In this document: positions 54,401 to 61,963 of the stretch, piece after piece
How the letters are laid out: the number at the start of each line of letters is the position of its first letter
Position numbering within the stretch: the first letter of the stretch is position 1
Source: an uncultured Bacilli bacterium
Lineage (GTDB): Bacteria > Bacillota_I > Bacilli_A > RF39 > UBA660
Reading direction: 5' to 3'
DNA: 64,000 nucleotides
NCBI GenBank assembly: GCA_947629655.1
Contig: CANREL010000001.1
Span: 186,001 to 250,000, forward strand
Program-made: the position numbers and the translations under genes
The notes under the pieces: model-generated
Seen by the model: only the letters and a program-made list of their open reading frames with translations
Told to the model about the DNA's origin: nothing
Databases searched by the model: none

Positions 54401-55229
54401 GGATAAAGATTATGCAAGTGAAGAAGAATTTTTAAAAAATTATGATTCCTCGAAATTTGAAAAATTATCGGCTACTGTTGACATCGCTATTTTTAGTGTA
54501 GCGTCATCTAAACAAGATAACTACCGAAAGTTGAACAACAAACATTTCAGTGTCTTATTGGTCAAGAGAAATCGTTATCCTTTTAAAGATATGTGGTGTT
54601 TGCCTGGTGGCTTCATGGGAATTGATGAAACGAGTGAAGAAGCTGCTAAAAGAGTTCTAGCTCGTGAAACTAATTTAAAAAATATTTATCTTGAGCAATT
54701 GTACACATTTGATGACGTCAAACGCGATCCTCGAATGCGCATCATCAGTATTTCCTATGTTGCTCTAGTCGATAAAAATCGTCTAGATGATACTTTATTT
54801 GACAATGCTTCATGGTTTAATATGGAAATAGAAGAAAATGATAAAGAGATAAAGGTTAATCTCGATAATGGAGAAGAAAACTTTGACATCTTCATCAGAA
54901 AGACTTTAAAAGAATTGACGACTGATCGTTATAAATACACTATTAAAAAGAATGAAAAACTTGCTTTTGATCATCCTTTGACCATCGCTAGTGGTATTAA
55001 TCGCATCAAAAACAAATTGGAATATACCGATGTTGCTTTTAACTTGATGCCAGAATATTTTACCCTAGGTGAACTACAACAAGTATATGAAGTAATTTTA
55101 GGTAAAAAACTATTAGATCCTGCTTTTCGTCGCATTATCGCATCAAAAGTAGAGAAGACTGACAAGGAACGCATCGATGGAGGACATCGTCCTTCTAAAT
55201 TGTATAGATATAGAGGTAAAAATTTATGA
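54399..55229 (+). CDS. nrtR: NrtR, NUDIX-related transcriptional regulator of NAD metabolism
   Basis: 276 residues. An N-terminal NUDIX-like domain has LVKRNRYPFKDMWCLPGGFMG, but its box has lost catalytic residues (RVLARET in place of REUXEEXG), as usual in NrtR. The C-terminal winged helix shows FTLGELQQVYEVILGKKL and GGHRPSKLYRY, the family hallmark. NrtR represses NAD genes and is released by ADP-ribose in studied species. It sits in the locus it would control, between pncC and nadK. Confidence 0.9.
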   Translation: MDKDYASEEEFLKNYDSSKFEKLSATVDIAIFSVASSKQDNYRKLNNKHFSVLLVKRNRYPFKDMWCLPGGFMGIDETSEEAAKRVLARETNLKNIYLEQLYTFDDVKRDPRMRIISISYVALVDKNRLDDTLFDNASWFNMEIEENDKEIKVNLDNGEENFDIFIRKTLKELTTDRYKYTIKKNEKLAFDHPLTIASGINRIKNKLEYTDVAFNLMPEYFTLGELQQVYEVILGKKLLDPAFRRIIASKVEKTDKERIDGGHRPSKLYRYRGKNL

Positions 55230-56038
55230 AAAGACTAATAAATCGTATTAAACTTTTTCCCAATAATAACGAAAAGAGTATAGAAATAGCTCGCGAGTTA
55301 GCTAATCGTTTAGAAATTGCTGATTTTAAAATCGTCGATAGTAAATATGATTTAGCTATTGCTATTGGGGGTGATGGCTCATTCTTGCGCATGGTTAAAA
55401 ATAATGTTTTTGACAGTGAGACATACTATGTCGGAGTTAATGCTGGAACTTTAGGTTTCCTTCAAGAGATATCTTTAGATGATATCGATATCTTTATTGA
55501 ACGCCTTAACAACAATGATTTTGCCATTGAGACAATCGGTGTTCAAGAGACTAAGATAACGACTAAAAAAGGTGATATGTCGAGATTCTTTTCTCTTAAT
55601 GAAATAGTAATTCGTGATAAAAATTTAAAAACTGCTAAATTGATGGTTGAAATTGATCATGAATTACTAGAAAAATATATTGGTGATGGAATTTTGATAT
55701 CGACATCTATCGGTTCAACTGCTTATAATTTAAACTTTGGTGGTTCAATCGTCTATGATGATTTGCACACTTTACAAATAACACCAATCGCTCCTTTAAA
55801 TACTAAGAGTTATCGTGATGTCTTAAACTCTATCATCATTCCTGAGAATCGTTCTATCACTATAAAACCACTAGAAGAAAAAAATGACCTAATCATCACA
55901 GTTGATGGTGAGAACAATTTTTATAATGATGTCGTGAAGATTGACACTTGTGTACGCAACAAAAAAATCAAAGTGATAAGAATGACAAATTTCAGCTATG
56001 CAAGGAAGATAAATGAAAAATTCTTAACTGAGAAATAG
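55226..56038 (+). CDS. nadK: NAD kinase
   Basis: 270 residues. AIGGDGSFLRMVKN is the GGDG motif; VGVNAGTLGFLQEI, STSIGSTAYNLNFGGSIV and ITPIAPL are typical. It phosphorylates NAD to NADP. The start overlaps the nrtR stop (ATGA), so translation is coupled. This gene closes the NAD locus. Confidence 0.95.
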   Translation: MKRLINRIKLFPNNNEKSIEIARELANRLEIADFKIVDSKYDLAIAIGGDGSFLRMVKNNVFDSETYYVGVNAGTLGFLQEISLDDIDIFIERLNNNDFAIETIGVQETKITTKKGDMSRFFSLNEIVIRDKNLKTAKLMVEIDHELLEKYIGDGILISTSIGSTAYNLNFGGSIVYDDLHTLQITPIAPLNTKSYRDVLNSIIIPENRSITIKPLEEKNDLIITVDGENNFYNDVVKIDTCVRNKKIKVIRMTNFSYARKINEKFLTEK

Positions 56039-56068
56039 TAGAAAAAGTAAAAAAAATGTCAAATTTTG

Positions 56069-56098
56069 TTGTACAAAAAGAAATAATTATGTTATAAT
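56069..56098 (+). promoter_or_regulatory. Promoter of rpsU
   Basis: TTGTAC (56069-56074), 18-base spacer, TATAAT (56093-56098). Confidence 0.65.
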
Positions 56099-56130
56099 CT
56101 TTTGTAGTAATGACGGAAGGAGGGGAGAAT

Positions 56131-56331
56131 ATGATTAGAACACCCGTTAAAGATAATAATATTGATGCAGCTTTAAAAAGATTTAAACAAAAAGTTGCTC
56201 GTGATGGTGTCCCTTCTGAATGTCGTAAGAGAGAATGTTATGACAAACCAGGAATAAGAAGAAGAGAAGCAAAGAAAGCTGGTATCAAGAACACTCAAAA
56301 AAGAAATAGAGCTAACAATAGAGGAAATTAA
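56131..56331 (+). CDS. rpsU: 30S ribosomal protein S21
   Basis: 66 residues from ATG 56131 behind GGAGGGGAG. VKDNNIDAALKRFKQKVARDG and RRREAKKAGIK are the S21 signature. It begins the rpsU-yqeY-yqfC-yqfD-ybeY-dgkA-cdd-era-yqzL-recO segment shared with Bacillus. A terminator follows. Confidence 0.94.
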   Translation: MIRTPVKDNNIDAALKRFKQKVARDGVPSECRKRECYDKPGIRRREAKKAGIKNTQKRNRANNRGN

Positions 56332-56332
56332 G

Positions 56333-56354
56333 AAGTGCCTTCAAGCACTTTTTT
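56333..56354 (+). terminator. Terminator of rpsU
   Basis: aagtgc-cttcaa-gcactt and T's. Confidence 0.88.
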
Positions 56355-56425
56355 AATTTATCATGAACAATATATTCTTTTTTAAACGACTATTTTATGT
56401 TAGAATTAATTGAGGAGATGAAAAT

Positions 56426-56869
56426 ATGGATTTGTTTGAAAAATTTAATAAAGATATGGTTGCAGCTATGAAAGAACAAGATAAAGATCGTCTAACAGTA
56501 TTGAGAATGGTTAAAGGAGCTATGCAACTAGAACACATCAATAACAAAAAAGAGATGAATGAAGAATTGTTGATTGATTGCGTTGGTAAACAGATTAAAA
56601 TGCGTAATGATTCAATTGCGGAATTTGAAAAAGGTGGAAGAACAGATCTTGTCGAAAAGACTAAAGGTGAAATAGAAATCTTAAATGATTACCTTCCTGA
56701 ACAATTATCAATGGAAGAAGTAAATGCTATTATTGATGAAGCTTTTGCTAAAGTTAATCCGACATCACAAAAAGAAATGGGATTGATCATGAAAGAAGTT
56801 ACACCTAAATTAAAAGGTAAAACAGATATGAAAGAAGTCAGTGAAATAATAAGAGGTAAATTAGCATAA
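56426..56869 (+). CDS. yqeY: YqeY family (GatB-like) protein
   Basis: 147 residues, usual length. Family marks: KEQDKDRLTVLRMVKGAMQ, KQIKMRNDSIAEFEKGGRTDL, EIEILNDYLPEQLS and GLIMKEVTPKLKGKTDMKEVSEIIRGKL. Related to the tail of GatB; may bind tRNA or aid amidation, but the role is not settled. Adjacent to rpsU as in most Firmicutes. Confidence 0.93.
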   Translation: MDLFEKFNKDMVAAMKEQDKDRLTVLRMVKGAMQLEHINNKKEMNEELLIDCVGKQIKMRNDSIAEFEKGGRTDLVEKTKGEIEILNDYLPEQLSMEEVNAIIDEAFAKVNPTSQKEMGLIMKEVTPKLKGKTDMKEVSEIIRGKLA

Positions 56870-56889
56870 TTTAAAATTATGCTTTTTTA
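56863..56889 (+). terminator. Terminator of yqeY
   Basis: agcataatt / aattatgct with a three-base loop and six T; overlaps the stop codon. Confidence 0.86.
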
Positions 56890-56940
56890 TTTGCAAAGAA
56901 TAAAAAAGATATATCACTAATATAATTAAGTGGTGATGTT

Positions 56941-57174
56941 ATGCACGGAATTATTGATTATGTTAGAGATGATGAATTTAGAATGATCGTTCTTGAAAAC
57001 AAGATTGACATAATTAATTATCTTGAACTCTTATCCATGAATGAAGAACGCATTTCTGTCTCGATTAGTAGTGGTCGCATCGTCATTAGAGGAAATGATT
57101 TATCGGTAAAGAAACTATTGAACAAAGAGATAATGATCGTCGGAAAAATATTAAATATTGAAATGGGTGAATGA
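56941..57174 (+). CDS. yqfC: Sporulation protein YqfC
   Basis: 77 residues. A beta-rich small protein with ISVSISSGRIVIRGNDLSVKKL, the typical IxxxxGxxxIxGxxLxI pattern of YqfC. It always precedes yqfD, as here with a one-base gap. In spore formers it is expressed in the mother cell. Confidence 0.85.
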   Translation: MHGIIDYVRDDEFRMIVLENKIDIINYLELLSMNEERISVSISSGRIVIRGNDLSVKKLLNKEIMIVGKILNIEMGE

Positions 57175-57175
57175 G

Positions 57176-58336
57176 ATGTTCAACAATTACTATGAGTTAA
57201 AGATATCTGGAAGAGATGTAAAGCGATTTATTAAACAGTTATATAATATGAAAATTTATTTTGAAGATATCAAATTCCGCGATAGAGATGTCTATATTAA
57301 AGTAGATAGTTATAATTATGAACGAATATGTGAAATAAAAACTATCTATGAGATAAAAATAGTAAAACTTTATGGTTTTAATAAATTGAGAGATATTATA
57401 AAGAAATATAATATTTTTTTTGTATCCATAATAATTGGTTTTTTTATTTTGAACGTTTTATCAAACATTGTCTTTGAAATAGAAATTGATACAGATAATA
57501 GAGATATTTATGAATTGATTGAAAAAGAACTTAAACATCACGGCATGACAAAGTTTTCTTTCGTTAAAAAGTTTTCTGAAAGAGAGCGAATCATTGCTGA
57601 TATTTTGAAGGACAACAAAGAAGATTTGGAGTGGATGGAAATTGAAAGAGTAGGTGTTAAATACATCGTTAGAGTTGAAGAACGAATCATAAAAAAAGAA
57701 CGAGAAGAATGCCAAAATCGTCATGTCATCGCTAAACGAGATGGTTTAATAATGCAGATTACCTCCAGTCATGGTGAAATAAAAAAAGCTATCAATGATT
57801 ACGTCAAAAAAGGCGATATCATAATCAGTGGTATCATAACCAAAAATGATGAAGAAAAAAATCGTACTTGTGCTGATGGTCAAGTCTTTGCTGAGACATG
57901 GTATCAAATAACTGTTGAAGTACCTTATAATTATAAAGAAACTATCTATACGAAAGAGAAGAAAAAAAATCTATCGATAACTATCTTTGATAAGAGATTT
58001 TCCCTTTTTAAAGATTACGATAATTTCCTAACTAGAGAAAAGAGTATTAATAATAATATTATTCCCTTAAAAATTAGCTTCGAAGAAAATCAAAAAATCA
58101 TTAATATCGATCACATCTATACCAGTGAAGAATTAGATTTAAAAGCTTTAGAAATATCTCGTGAGAAATTATTGGCCATGCTAGGACCAGAAGATGAGAT
58201 TTTACTAGAAAAAAAATTGAAAACGAAAGCAAAAGATAGTACAATAGAAGTGGTAATATTTTTTAAGGTAAAAGAAGATATTACAACTTATCGCGAAATA
58301 AGAGATAGTGATAATTTGCAAGAAAATGAAGGATAA
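57176..58336 (+). CDS. yqfD: Sporulation protein YqfD
   Basis: 386 residues from ATG 57176. It has an N-terminal alpha/beta region, a single transmembrane helix (about 80-100) and an extracytoplasmic part with the family elements ERERIIADILKDNKEDLEWMEIERVG, VAK-RDGLIMQITSSHGE and GDIIISGII. YqfD is conserved in endospore formers and tied to mother-cell membrane function. Start shifted from the upstream TTG because GGTGAATGAG sits before this ATG. Confidence 0.88.
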   Translation: MFNNYYELKISGRDVKRFIKQLYNMKIYFEDIKFRDRDVYIKVDSYNYERICEIKTIYEIKIVKLYGFNKLRDIIKKYNIFFVSIIIGFFILNVLSNIVFEIEIDTDNRDIYELIEKELKHHGMTKFSFVKKFSERERIIADILKDNKEDLEWMEIERVGVKYIVRVEERIIKKEREECQNRHVIAKRDGLIMQITSSHGEIKKAINDYVKKGDIIISGIITKNDEEKNRTCADGQVFAETWYQITVEVPYNYKETIYTKEKKKNLSITIFDKRFSLFKDYDNFLTREKSINNNIIPLKISFEENQKIINIDHIYTSEELDLKALEISREKLLAMLGPEDEILLEKKLKTKAKDSTIEVVIFFKVKEDITTYREIRDSDNLQENEG

Positions 58337-58355
58337 TAAAGAATAGGGTGAGATT

Positions 58356-58961
58356 ATGCGAGATATGATAGATTCAACTTTTCTAGAATTGCTCAAAATG
58401 ACTTGGCCAACGCTTTTTATTGCCATCGTTTTAGTAGTTACGATTAGAATCGGATATTTACTCAAGCATCGTGAAGACTTTATTTTTTATCGTGAAATAC
58501 TGTATTTGTGTTTTATGATGTACATTCTTTGTGTCTTTCAACTAGTGACTGCTGAAGATTTAAATGTCACTAATGGTAACAATTTTCGCCTTTTTAGTGA
58601 GGTCTTTCGTTATCAATTTGGCGGTCGATTATTCTTTAGAAATATCATTGGCAATGTTCTAATGTTCATACCATATGGTTTCTTCGCTTCGTTATATATC
58701 GATCTAAAAGGACCTTTAAAAGCATTTATCTTAGTCTTTGTCGCATCTCTTTCCATTGAAGTTACCCAACTGGCAATTGGAAGAGTATTTGATGTCGATG
58801 ACATTTTATTGAATGTTATTGGTGGTATGATTGGTTTTAGTATTTATTATTTATGTAATAAATTGGGTGAAGTATTTCCTTTCTTGAAAAAAGAAATCGT
58901 TTTAAATATTTTAACTGTCATCTTATTATTGGTCGTCGTCATATTCGCAATTTGGAGGTAG
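58356..58961 (+). CDS. VanZ-like family membrane protein
   Basis: 201 residues with five or six helices. NIIGNVLMFIPYGFF, SIEVTQLAIGR and FDVDDILLNVIGGMIGF are the VanZ-like motif set. Members affect envelope antibiotic tolerance in some bacteria. It occupies the place where phoH and an HD phosphodiesterase are found in Bacillus, between yqfD and ybeY. Confidence 0.88.
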   Translation: MRDMIDSTFLELLKMTWPTLFIAIVLVVTIRIGYLLKHREDFIFYREILYLCFMMYILCVFQLVTAEDLNVTNGNNFRLFSEVFRYQFGGRLFFRNIIGNVLMFIPYGFFASLYIDLKGPLKAFILVFVASLSIEVTQLAIGRVFDVDDILLNVIGGMIGFSIYYLCNKLGEVFPFLKKEIVLNILTVILLLVVVIFAIWR

Positions 58962-58963
58962 TT

Positions 58964-59410
58964 ATGGAAATAGAAGTTTTCAATGAGACAAAAGAAAATT
59001 TAGATCAAGAATTATCTGACTTAAAGACTCTTTTAATAAATGTAGCTAAGGATGAAGGTCTTGATAATATTTTATTTAATGTTATAATAGTAGATAATAG
59101 TAAGATAAGAGAATTGAATAGAGATTATCGCAATATTGATCGTGAAACAGATGTCATATCATTCGCTCTTGAAGACGATAAAACTTTTAATTTAGATGAA
59201 ATAAGAGTATTGGGTGACATTTATATTTCTATTGATAAAGCTCGTAGTCAAGCTTTAGAATATGGCCACTCTTTTAAAAGAGAATTATCCTTTCTTGCTA
59301 TTCATGGTTTCTTGCATCTCTTAGGATATGATCACATGACTGAAGATGAAGAAAAAGTAATGTTTAAGAAGCAAGAGGAGGTCTTATCACGTTATGAAAT
59401 TAATAGGTAG
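58964..59410 (+). CDS. ybeY: Endoribonuclease YbeY
   Basis: 148 residues from ATG 58964 behind GGAGG. ETDVISFAL, LGDIYIS and zinc motif HGFLHLLGYDH are diagnostic. YbeY takes part in rRNA maturation and ribosome quality control. It overlaps the end of the VanZ-like neighbour's region closely and dgkA by 17 bases. Confidence 0.95.
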   Translation: MEIEVFNETKENLDQELSDLKTLLINVAKDEGLDNILFNVIIVDNSKIRELNRDYRNIDRETDVISFALEDDKTFNLDEIRVLGDIYISIDKARSQALEYGHSFKRELSFLAIHGFLHLLGYDHMTEDEEKVMFKKQEEVLSRYEINR

Positions 59411-59792
59411 ACGTTATAAGAAAGATAAGAAAACAGTTCAAGGAACATTAAAAAATGCTTTAGAAGGTATCATCTATACATTTAATACCGAGATAAACTT
59501 GCGCATTCATTTTTTAGCAACAGTCATCGTCTTGATAGGATGTTACATTCTTGAAGCTAGTCTATTAGAATGGATCATTTGCTTGTTGTTGATTGGTCTC
59601 GTGATATCTTTTGAACTGATTAATACAGTTGTTGAAGTTATTGTTGACATGGTGGAACCTCATTATAATCCACTCGCTAAAATAGCTAAAGATACTGCAT
59701 CAGGGGCAGTTTTGGTTGTTGCTATAACGGCAGCTATTATTGGTTTAATCATTTTTTTACCAAAAGTGCTAGTCTTTATAGGGGTTGTATAG
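59394..59792 (+). CDS. dgkA: Diacylglycerol/undecaprenol kinase
   Basis: 132 residues, three helices plus N-terminal amphipathic stretch. NALEGIIYTFNTEINLRIH, ELINTVVEVIVDMVEPHYNPLAKIAKDTASGAVLV carry the catalytic Glu and Asp of the DgkA family. Firmicute members phosphorylate undecaprenol. Start overlaps the end of ybeY (AGGAGG lies inside ybeY). Confidence 0.93.
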   Translation: MKLIGRRYKKDKKTVQGTLKNALEGIIYTFNTEINLRIHFLATVIVLIGCYILEASLLEWIICLLLIGLVISFELINTVVEVIVDMVEPHYNPLAKIAKDTASGAVLVVAITAAIIGLIIFLPKVLVFIGVV

Positions 59793-59801
59793 GAGGAAAT
59801 A

Positions 59802-60188
59802 ATGTTAGAAAAATTACTAGAGTTACAGAAAAAGAGTTATGTACCACTTACTGGTTTTAGGACAGCCGCGATTGTCGTCACTAAAGATGGCAAAGCTTTC
59901 CCTGGAGTCAATGTTGAAAATCCGTCTTTCCGCGATGGTTTGTGTGCTGAACAGAATGCCATTGCAGCTGCTTGTAGTGAGGGTTATAGCAAAGGAGATT
60001 TCAAAGTTCTCTACGTCATGACTGATGGTGATACTGTTTCAACTCCATGCTTTTTATGTAGACAAGTAATTAATGAATTATTTGATAAAGAATCAATTGT
60101 AATCTGTTACAATCGTAAAGGTGAAAATGAAATGTATACAGTAGAACAACTATGTCCCGCACCTTTTGATGAGAGAGATTTAGGATAG
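59802..60188 (+). CDS. cdd: Cytidine deaminase
   Basis: 128 residues. Zinc motifs are intact: C48-A-E50 in DGLCAEQNAI and C83/C86 in TPCFLCRQVINELF. It deaminates (deoxy)cytidine to (deoxy)uridine for pyrimidine salvage. AGGAGG precedes the ATG. CAEQ replaces the common CAER, and PCFLC the common PCGxC, so substrate preference could be shifted toward related deaminases. A zinc-less paralog follows immediately. Confidence 0.92.
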   Translation: MLEKLLELQKKSYVPLTGFRTAAIVVTKDGKAFPGVNVENPSFRDGLCAEQNAIAAACSEGYSKGDFKVLYVMTDGDTVSTPCFLCRQVINELFDKESIVICYNRKGENEMYTVEQLCPAPFDERDLG

Positions 60189-60198
60189 AGGTGTGATT

Positions 60199-60588
60199 AT
60201 GGATGATGAAAAATATCGTAAGAAATTGCTAAAATTATTACAAAATTGTTGTGTTCCTAGTGATTCACTTCATTTCTCAGCTGTTGTTGTGATGCGTGAT
60301 GGAACTGAGTTCTATGGTGTCAATGTTAAAAATTCTGTTTTTCGTGATGCCATATATGCCGAACAGTCAGCAATTGGCCAAGCCGTCACATCAGGATATA
60401 AAAAGGGTGATTTTGAAAAACTTTACATAATGGTCGGAAGTGATAAAATCTCAGATTTGAAATATCTAGATCGTGCCGTAATTGCTGAGTTTTTTGATGG
60501 AGAGTGCGATGTCGTTTGTATGAACTTATTCGGACAAGGAGTAACTCTCCAAGTAAATAATTTGTATTCATCAGTTTTCAATTATTAG
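60199..60588 (+). CDS. Zinc-site-deficient cytidine deaminase paralog
   Basis: 129 residues, aligning with the preceding cdd over its length: DAIYAEQSAIGQAVTSGYKKGDF matches DGLCAEQNAIAAACSEGYSKGDF. All three zinc cysteines are replaced: Cys48 by Tyr53, Cys83 by Lys88, Cys86 by Asp91; the catalytic Glu is kept (Glu55). It should be inactive alone. Start ATG 60199 fits AGAGGTG; GTG 60193 overlaps it. It probably arose by tandem duplication and may join the active subunit in a mixed oligomer. Confidence 0.85.
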   Translation: MDDEKYRKKLLKLLQNCCVPSDSLHFSAVVVMRDGTEFYGVNVKNSVFRDAIYAEQSAIGQAVTSGYKKGDFEKLYIMVGSDKISDLKYLDRAVIAEFFDGECDVVCMNLFGQGVTLQVNNLYSSVFNY

Positions 60589-60597
60589 GAGGTTTTT

Positions 60598-61482
60598 ATG
60601 AAAAGTGGTTTTGTGAGTATCGTTGGTCGTCCTAACGTTGGTAAATCAACGCTTTTAAATAGCTTGTTAGAAAGAAAAATAGCTATAACTAGTGATGTCA
60701 GTGGTACTACTAGAAATATTATTCAGGGTATCTATAATGATGAAGATTCCCAAATCATTTTTATCGATACTCCAGGTATTCACAAACCACAAAATAAATT
60801 GGGTACTTATTTGAATCAAAAGGCTTACATGATGACTGAAGATGTCGATTTATTACTATTTTTAGTCGATGTTGAAAAAGGTTTTGGTAAGGGAGATCGC
60901 TTCATTCTCGAAAAATTGAAAGAAGAGAATAAACCTGTCTTTCTAATATTGAATAAAGTCGATCGCATAAAAAAAGAAAATTTATTTGAAATCATAACGG
61001 AACTTAGTAAATTATATGATTTTAAAGAAATAATCCCCATATCAGCTTTAAAAGGGGACAATGTCTTAGATCTAATTAAAACGATTAAGAAATATTTAAA
61101 AGAAGATGTTAAATACTATGAAGATGATGTCATAACTAATGTCAGTCGTAATTTCTTAATTGCCGAATTTGTCCGTGAAAAGATTTTGCATTTGACTAAT
61201 AAAGAAGTACCTCATACCGTAACTTGTATGGTAGAAAACTATGAAGATACTGGTGCTATCATTGACATCAGTGTGCTGATAATTGTTGACCGTGATAATT
61301 TGAAAAAAATCATCATTGGTAAACAGGGAAGAATGTTGAAAGAAATAGGTTCTGAAGCTCGTCGTGACATCGAAGAGTTTTTAGGAAAAAAAGTCTTTTT
61401 AGAGACTCATGTCAAGACAATTGAGGATTGGCGTGATAAAGAAAAATATTTAATTGAGTTTGGATTAAAGGAGATGGAATAA
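60598..61482 (+). CDS. era: GTPase Era
   Basis: 294 residues. G1 GRPNVGKSTLLN, G2 region SGTTRN, G3 DTPGIHKP, G4 NKVD, G5 SALKG, and the C-terminal KH domain with GKQGRMLKEIG. Era binds 16S rRNA and aids 30S assembly. Located between the deaminase pair and the redox gene, in the classical ybeY-dgkA-cdd-era order. Confidence 0.97.
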   Translation: MKSGFVSIVGRPNVGKSTLLNSLLERKIAITSDVSGTTRNIIQGIYNDEDSQIIFIDTPGIHKPQNKLGTYLNQKAYMMTEDVDLLLFLVDVEKGFGKGDRFILEKLKEENKPVFLILNKVDRIKKENLFEIITELSKLYDFKEIIPISALKGDNVLDLIKTIKKYLKEDVKYYEDDVITNVSRNFLIAEFVREKILHLTNKEVPHTVTCMVENYEDTGAIIDISVLIIVDRDNLKKIIIGKQGRMLKEIGSEARRDIEEFLGKKVFLETHVKTIEDWRDKEKYLIEFGLKEME

Positions 61483-61853
61483 TGAAAGAATTAATGATTA
61501 AAAAATGTAATAGTTGTGGAGCAATGGTCAAAGTTATAACTGATTGTCATTGTAAATGTGGATTTGAGTGCTGTGGTGAAAAGATGACTGATGTCAAAAC
61601 TAATTCCACTGATGGAGCAGTCGAAAAACACGTTCCAACATATGAGCGAAATAATGGAGTATTAGAAGTTAGTGTCAATCATGTCATGGATGATGATCAT
61701 TACATCGAATGGATTTGCTTATTGACTGATGAAAAAGAGGAATATGTTTACTTCAATCCTGGAGAAGAAGCAACAGTTACTTTTGAAGATGTTAAAAAGG
61801 GAACTTTGTACTCTTATTGCAATAAACATGGACTTTGGAAAGCAGATCTATAA
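61482..61853 (+). CDS. Desulfoferrodoxin-type superoxide reductase
   Basis: 123 residues. N-terminal Cys-rich part (CNSCGAM, CHCKCGFECCGEKM), then the catalytic iron site: EKHVPTYER, VNHVMDDDHYIEWI and the C-terminal SYCNKHGLW with Cys and His. It reduces superoxide to peroxide without making oxygen, complementing rubrerythrin. The first base overlaps the era stop (ATGG/TAATG), so it is coupled to era, an unusual insertion before recO. Confidence 0.9.
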   Translation: MKELMIKKCNSCGAMVKVITDCHCKCGFECCGEKMTDVKTNSTDGAVEKHVPTYERNNGVLEVSVNHVMDDDHYIEWICLLTDEKEEYVYFNPGEEATVTFEDVKKGTLYSYCNKHGLWKADL

Positions 61854-61876
61854 TTATAAGTGTAAAATGAAATAGT

Positions 61877-61908
61877 AAAATCAGTGTCAATAGATACTGA
61901 TTTTTTTT
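61877..61908 (+). terminator. Terminator of the yqfC-to-superoxide reductase operon
   Basis: aaaatcagtgtc-aata-gatactgatttt with one G-T pair, then T's. Confidence 0.87.
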
Positions 61909-61963
61909 AATGCCATTGAAAAGCGAAAAGTAAAATTGTAGAATTTAAAATAGGAGTGAGAAA

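Noticed and set aside
54399-55229. Calling the nrtR gene an ordinary NUDIX hydrolase
   Set aside because: The NUDIX box has lost its catalytic Glu residues and the C-terminal winged helix with the HRPSKLYR motif is specific for NrtR.
60193-60588. Second cytidine deaminase gene as a pseudogene
   Set aside because: The frame is intact, has a proper binding site, retains hydrophobic core and length, and only zinc-site residues are changed, which fits a pseudoenzyme rather than decay.
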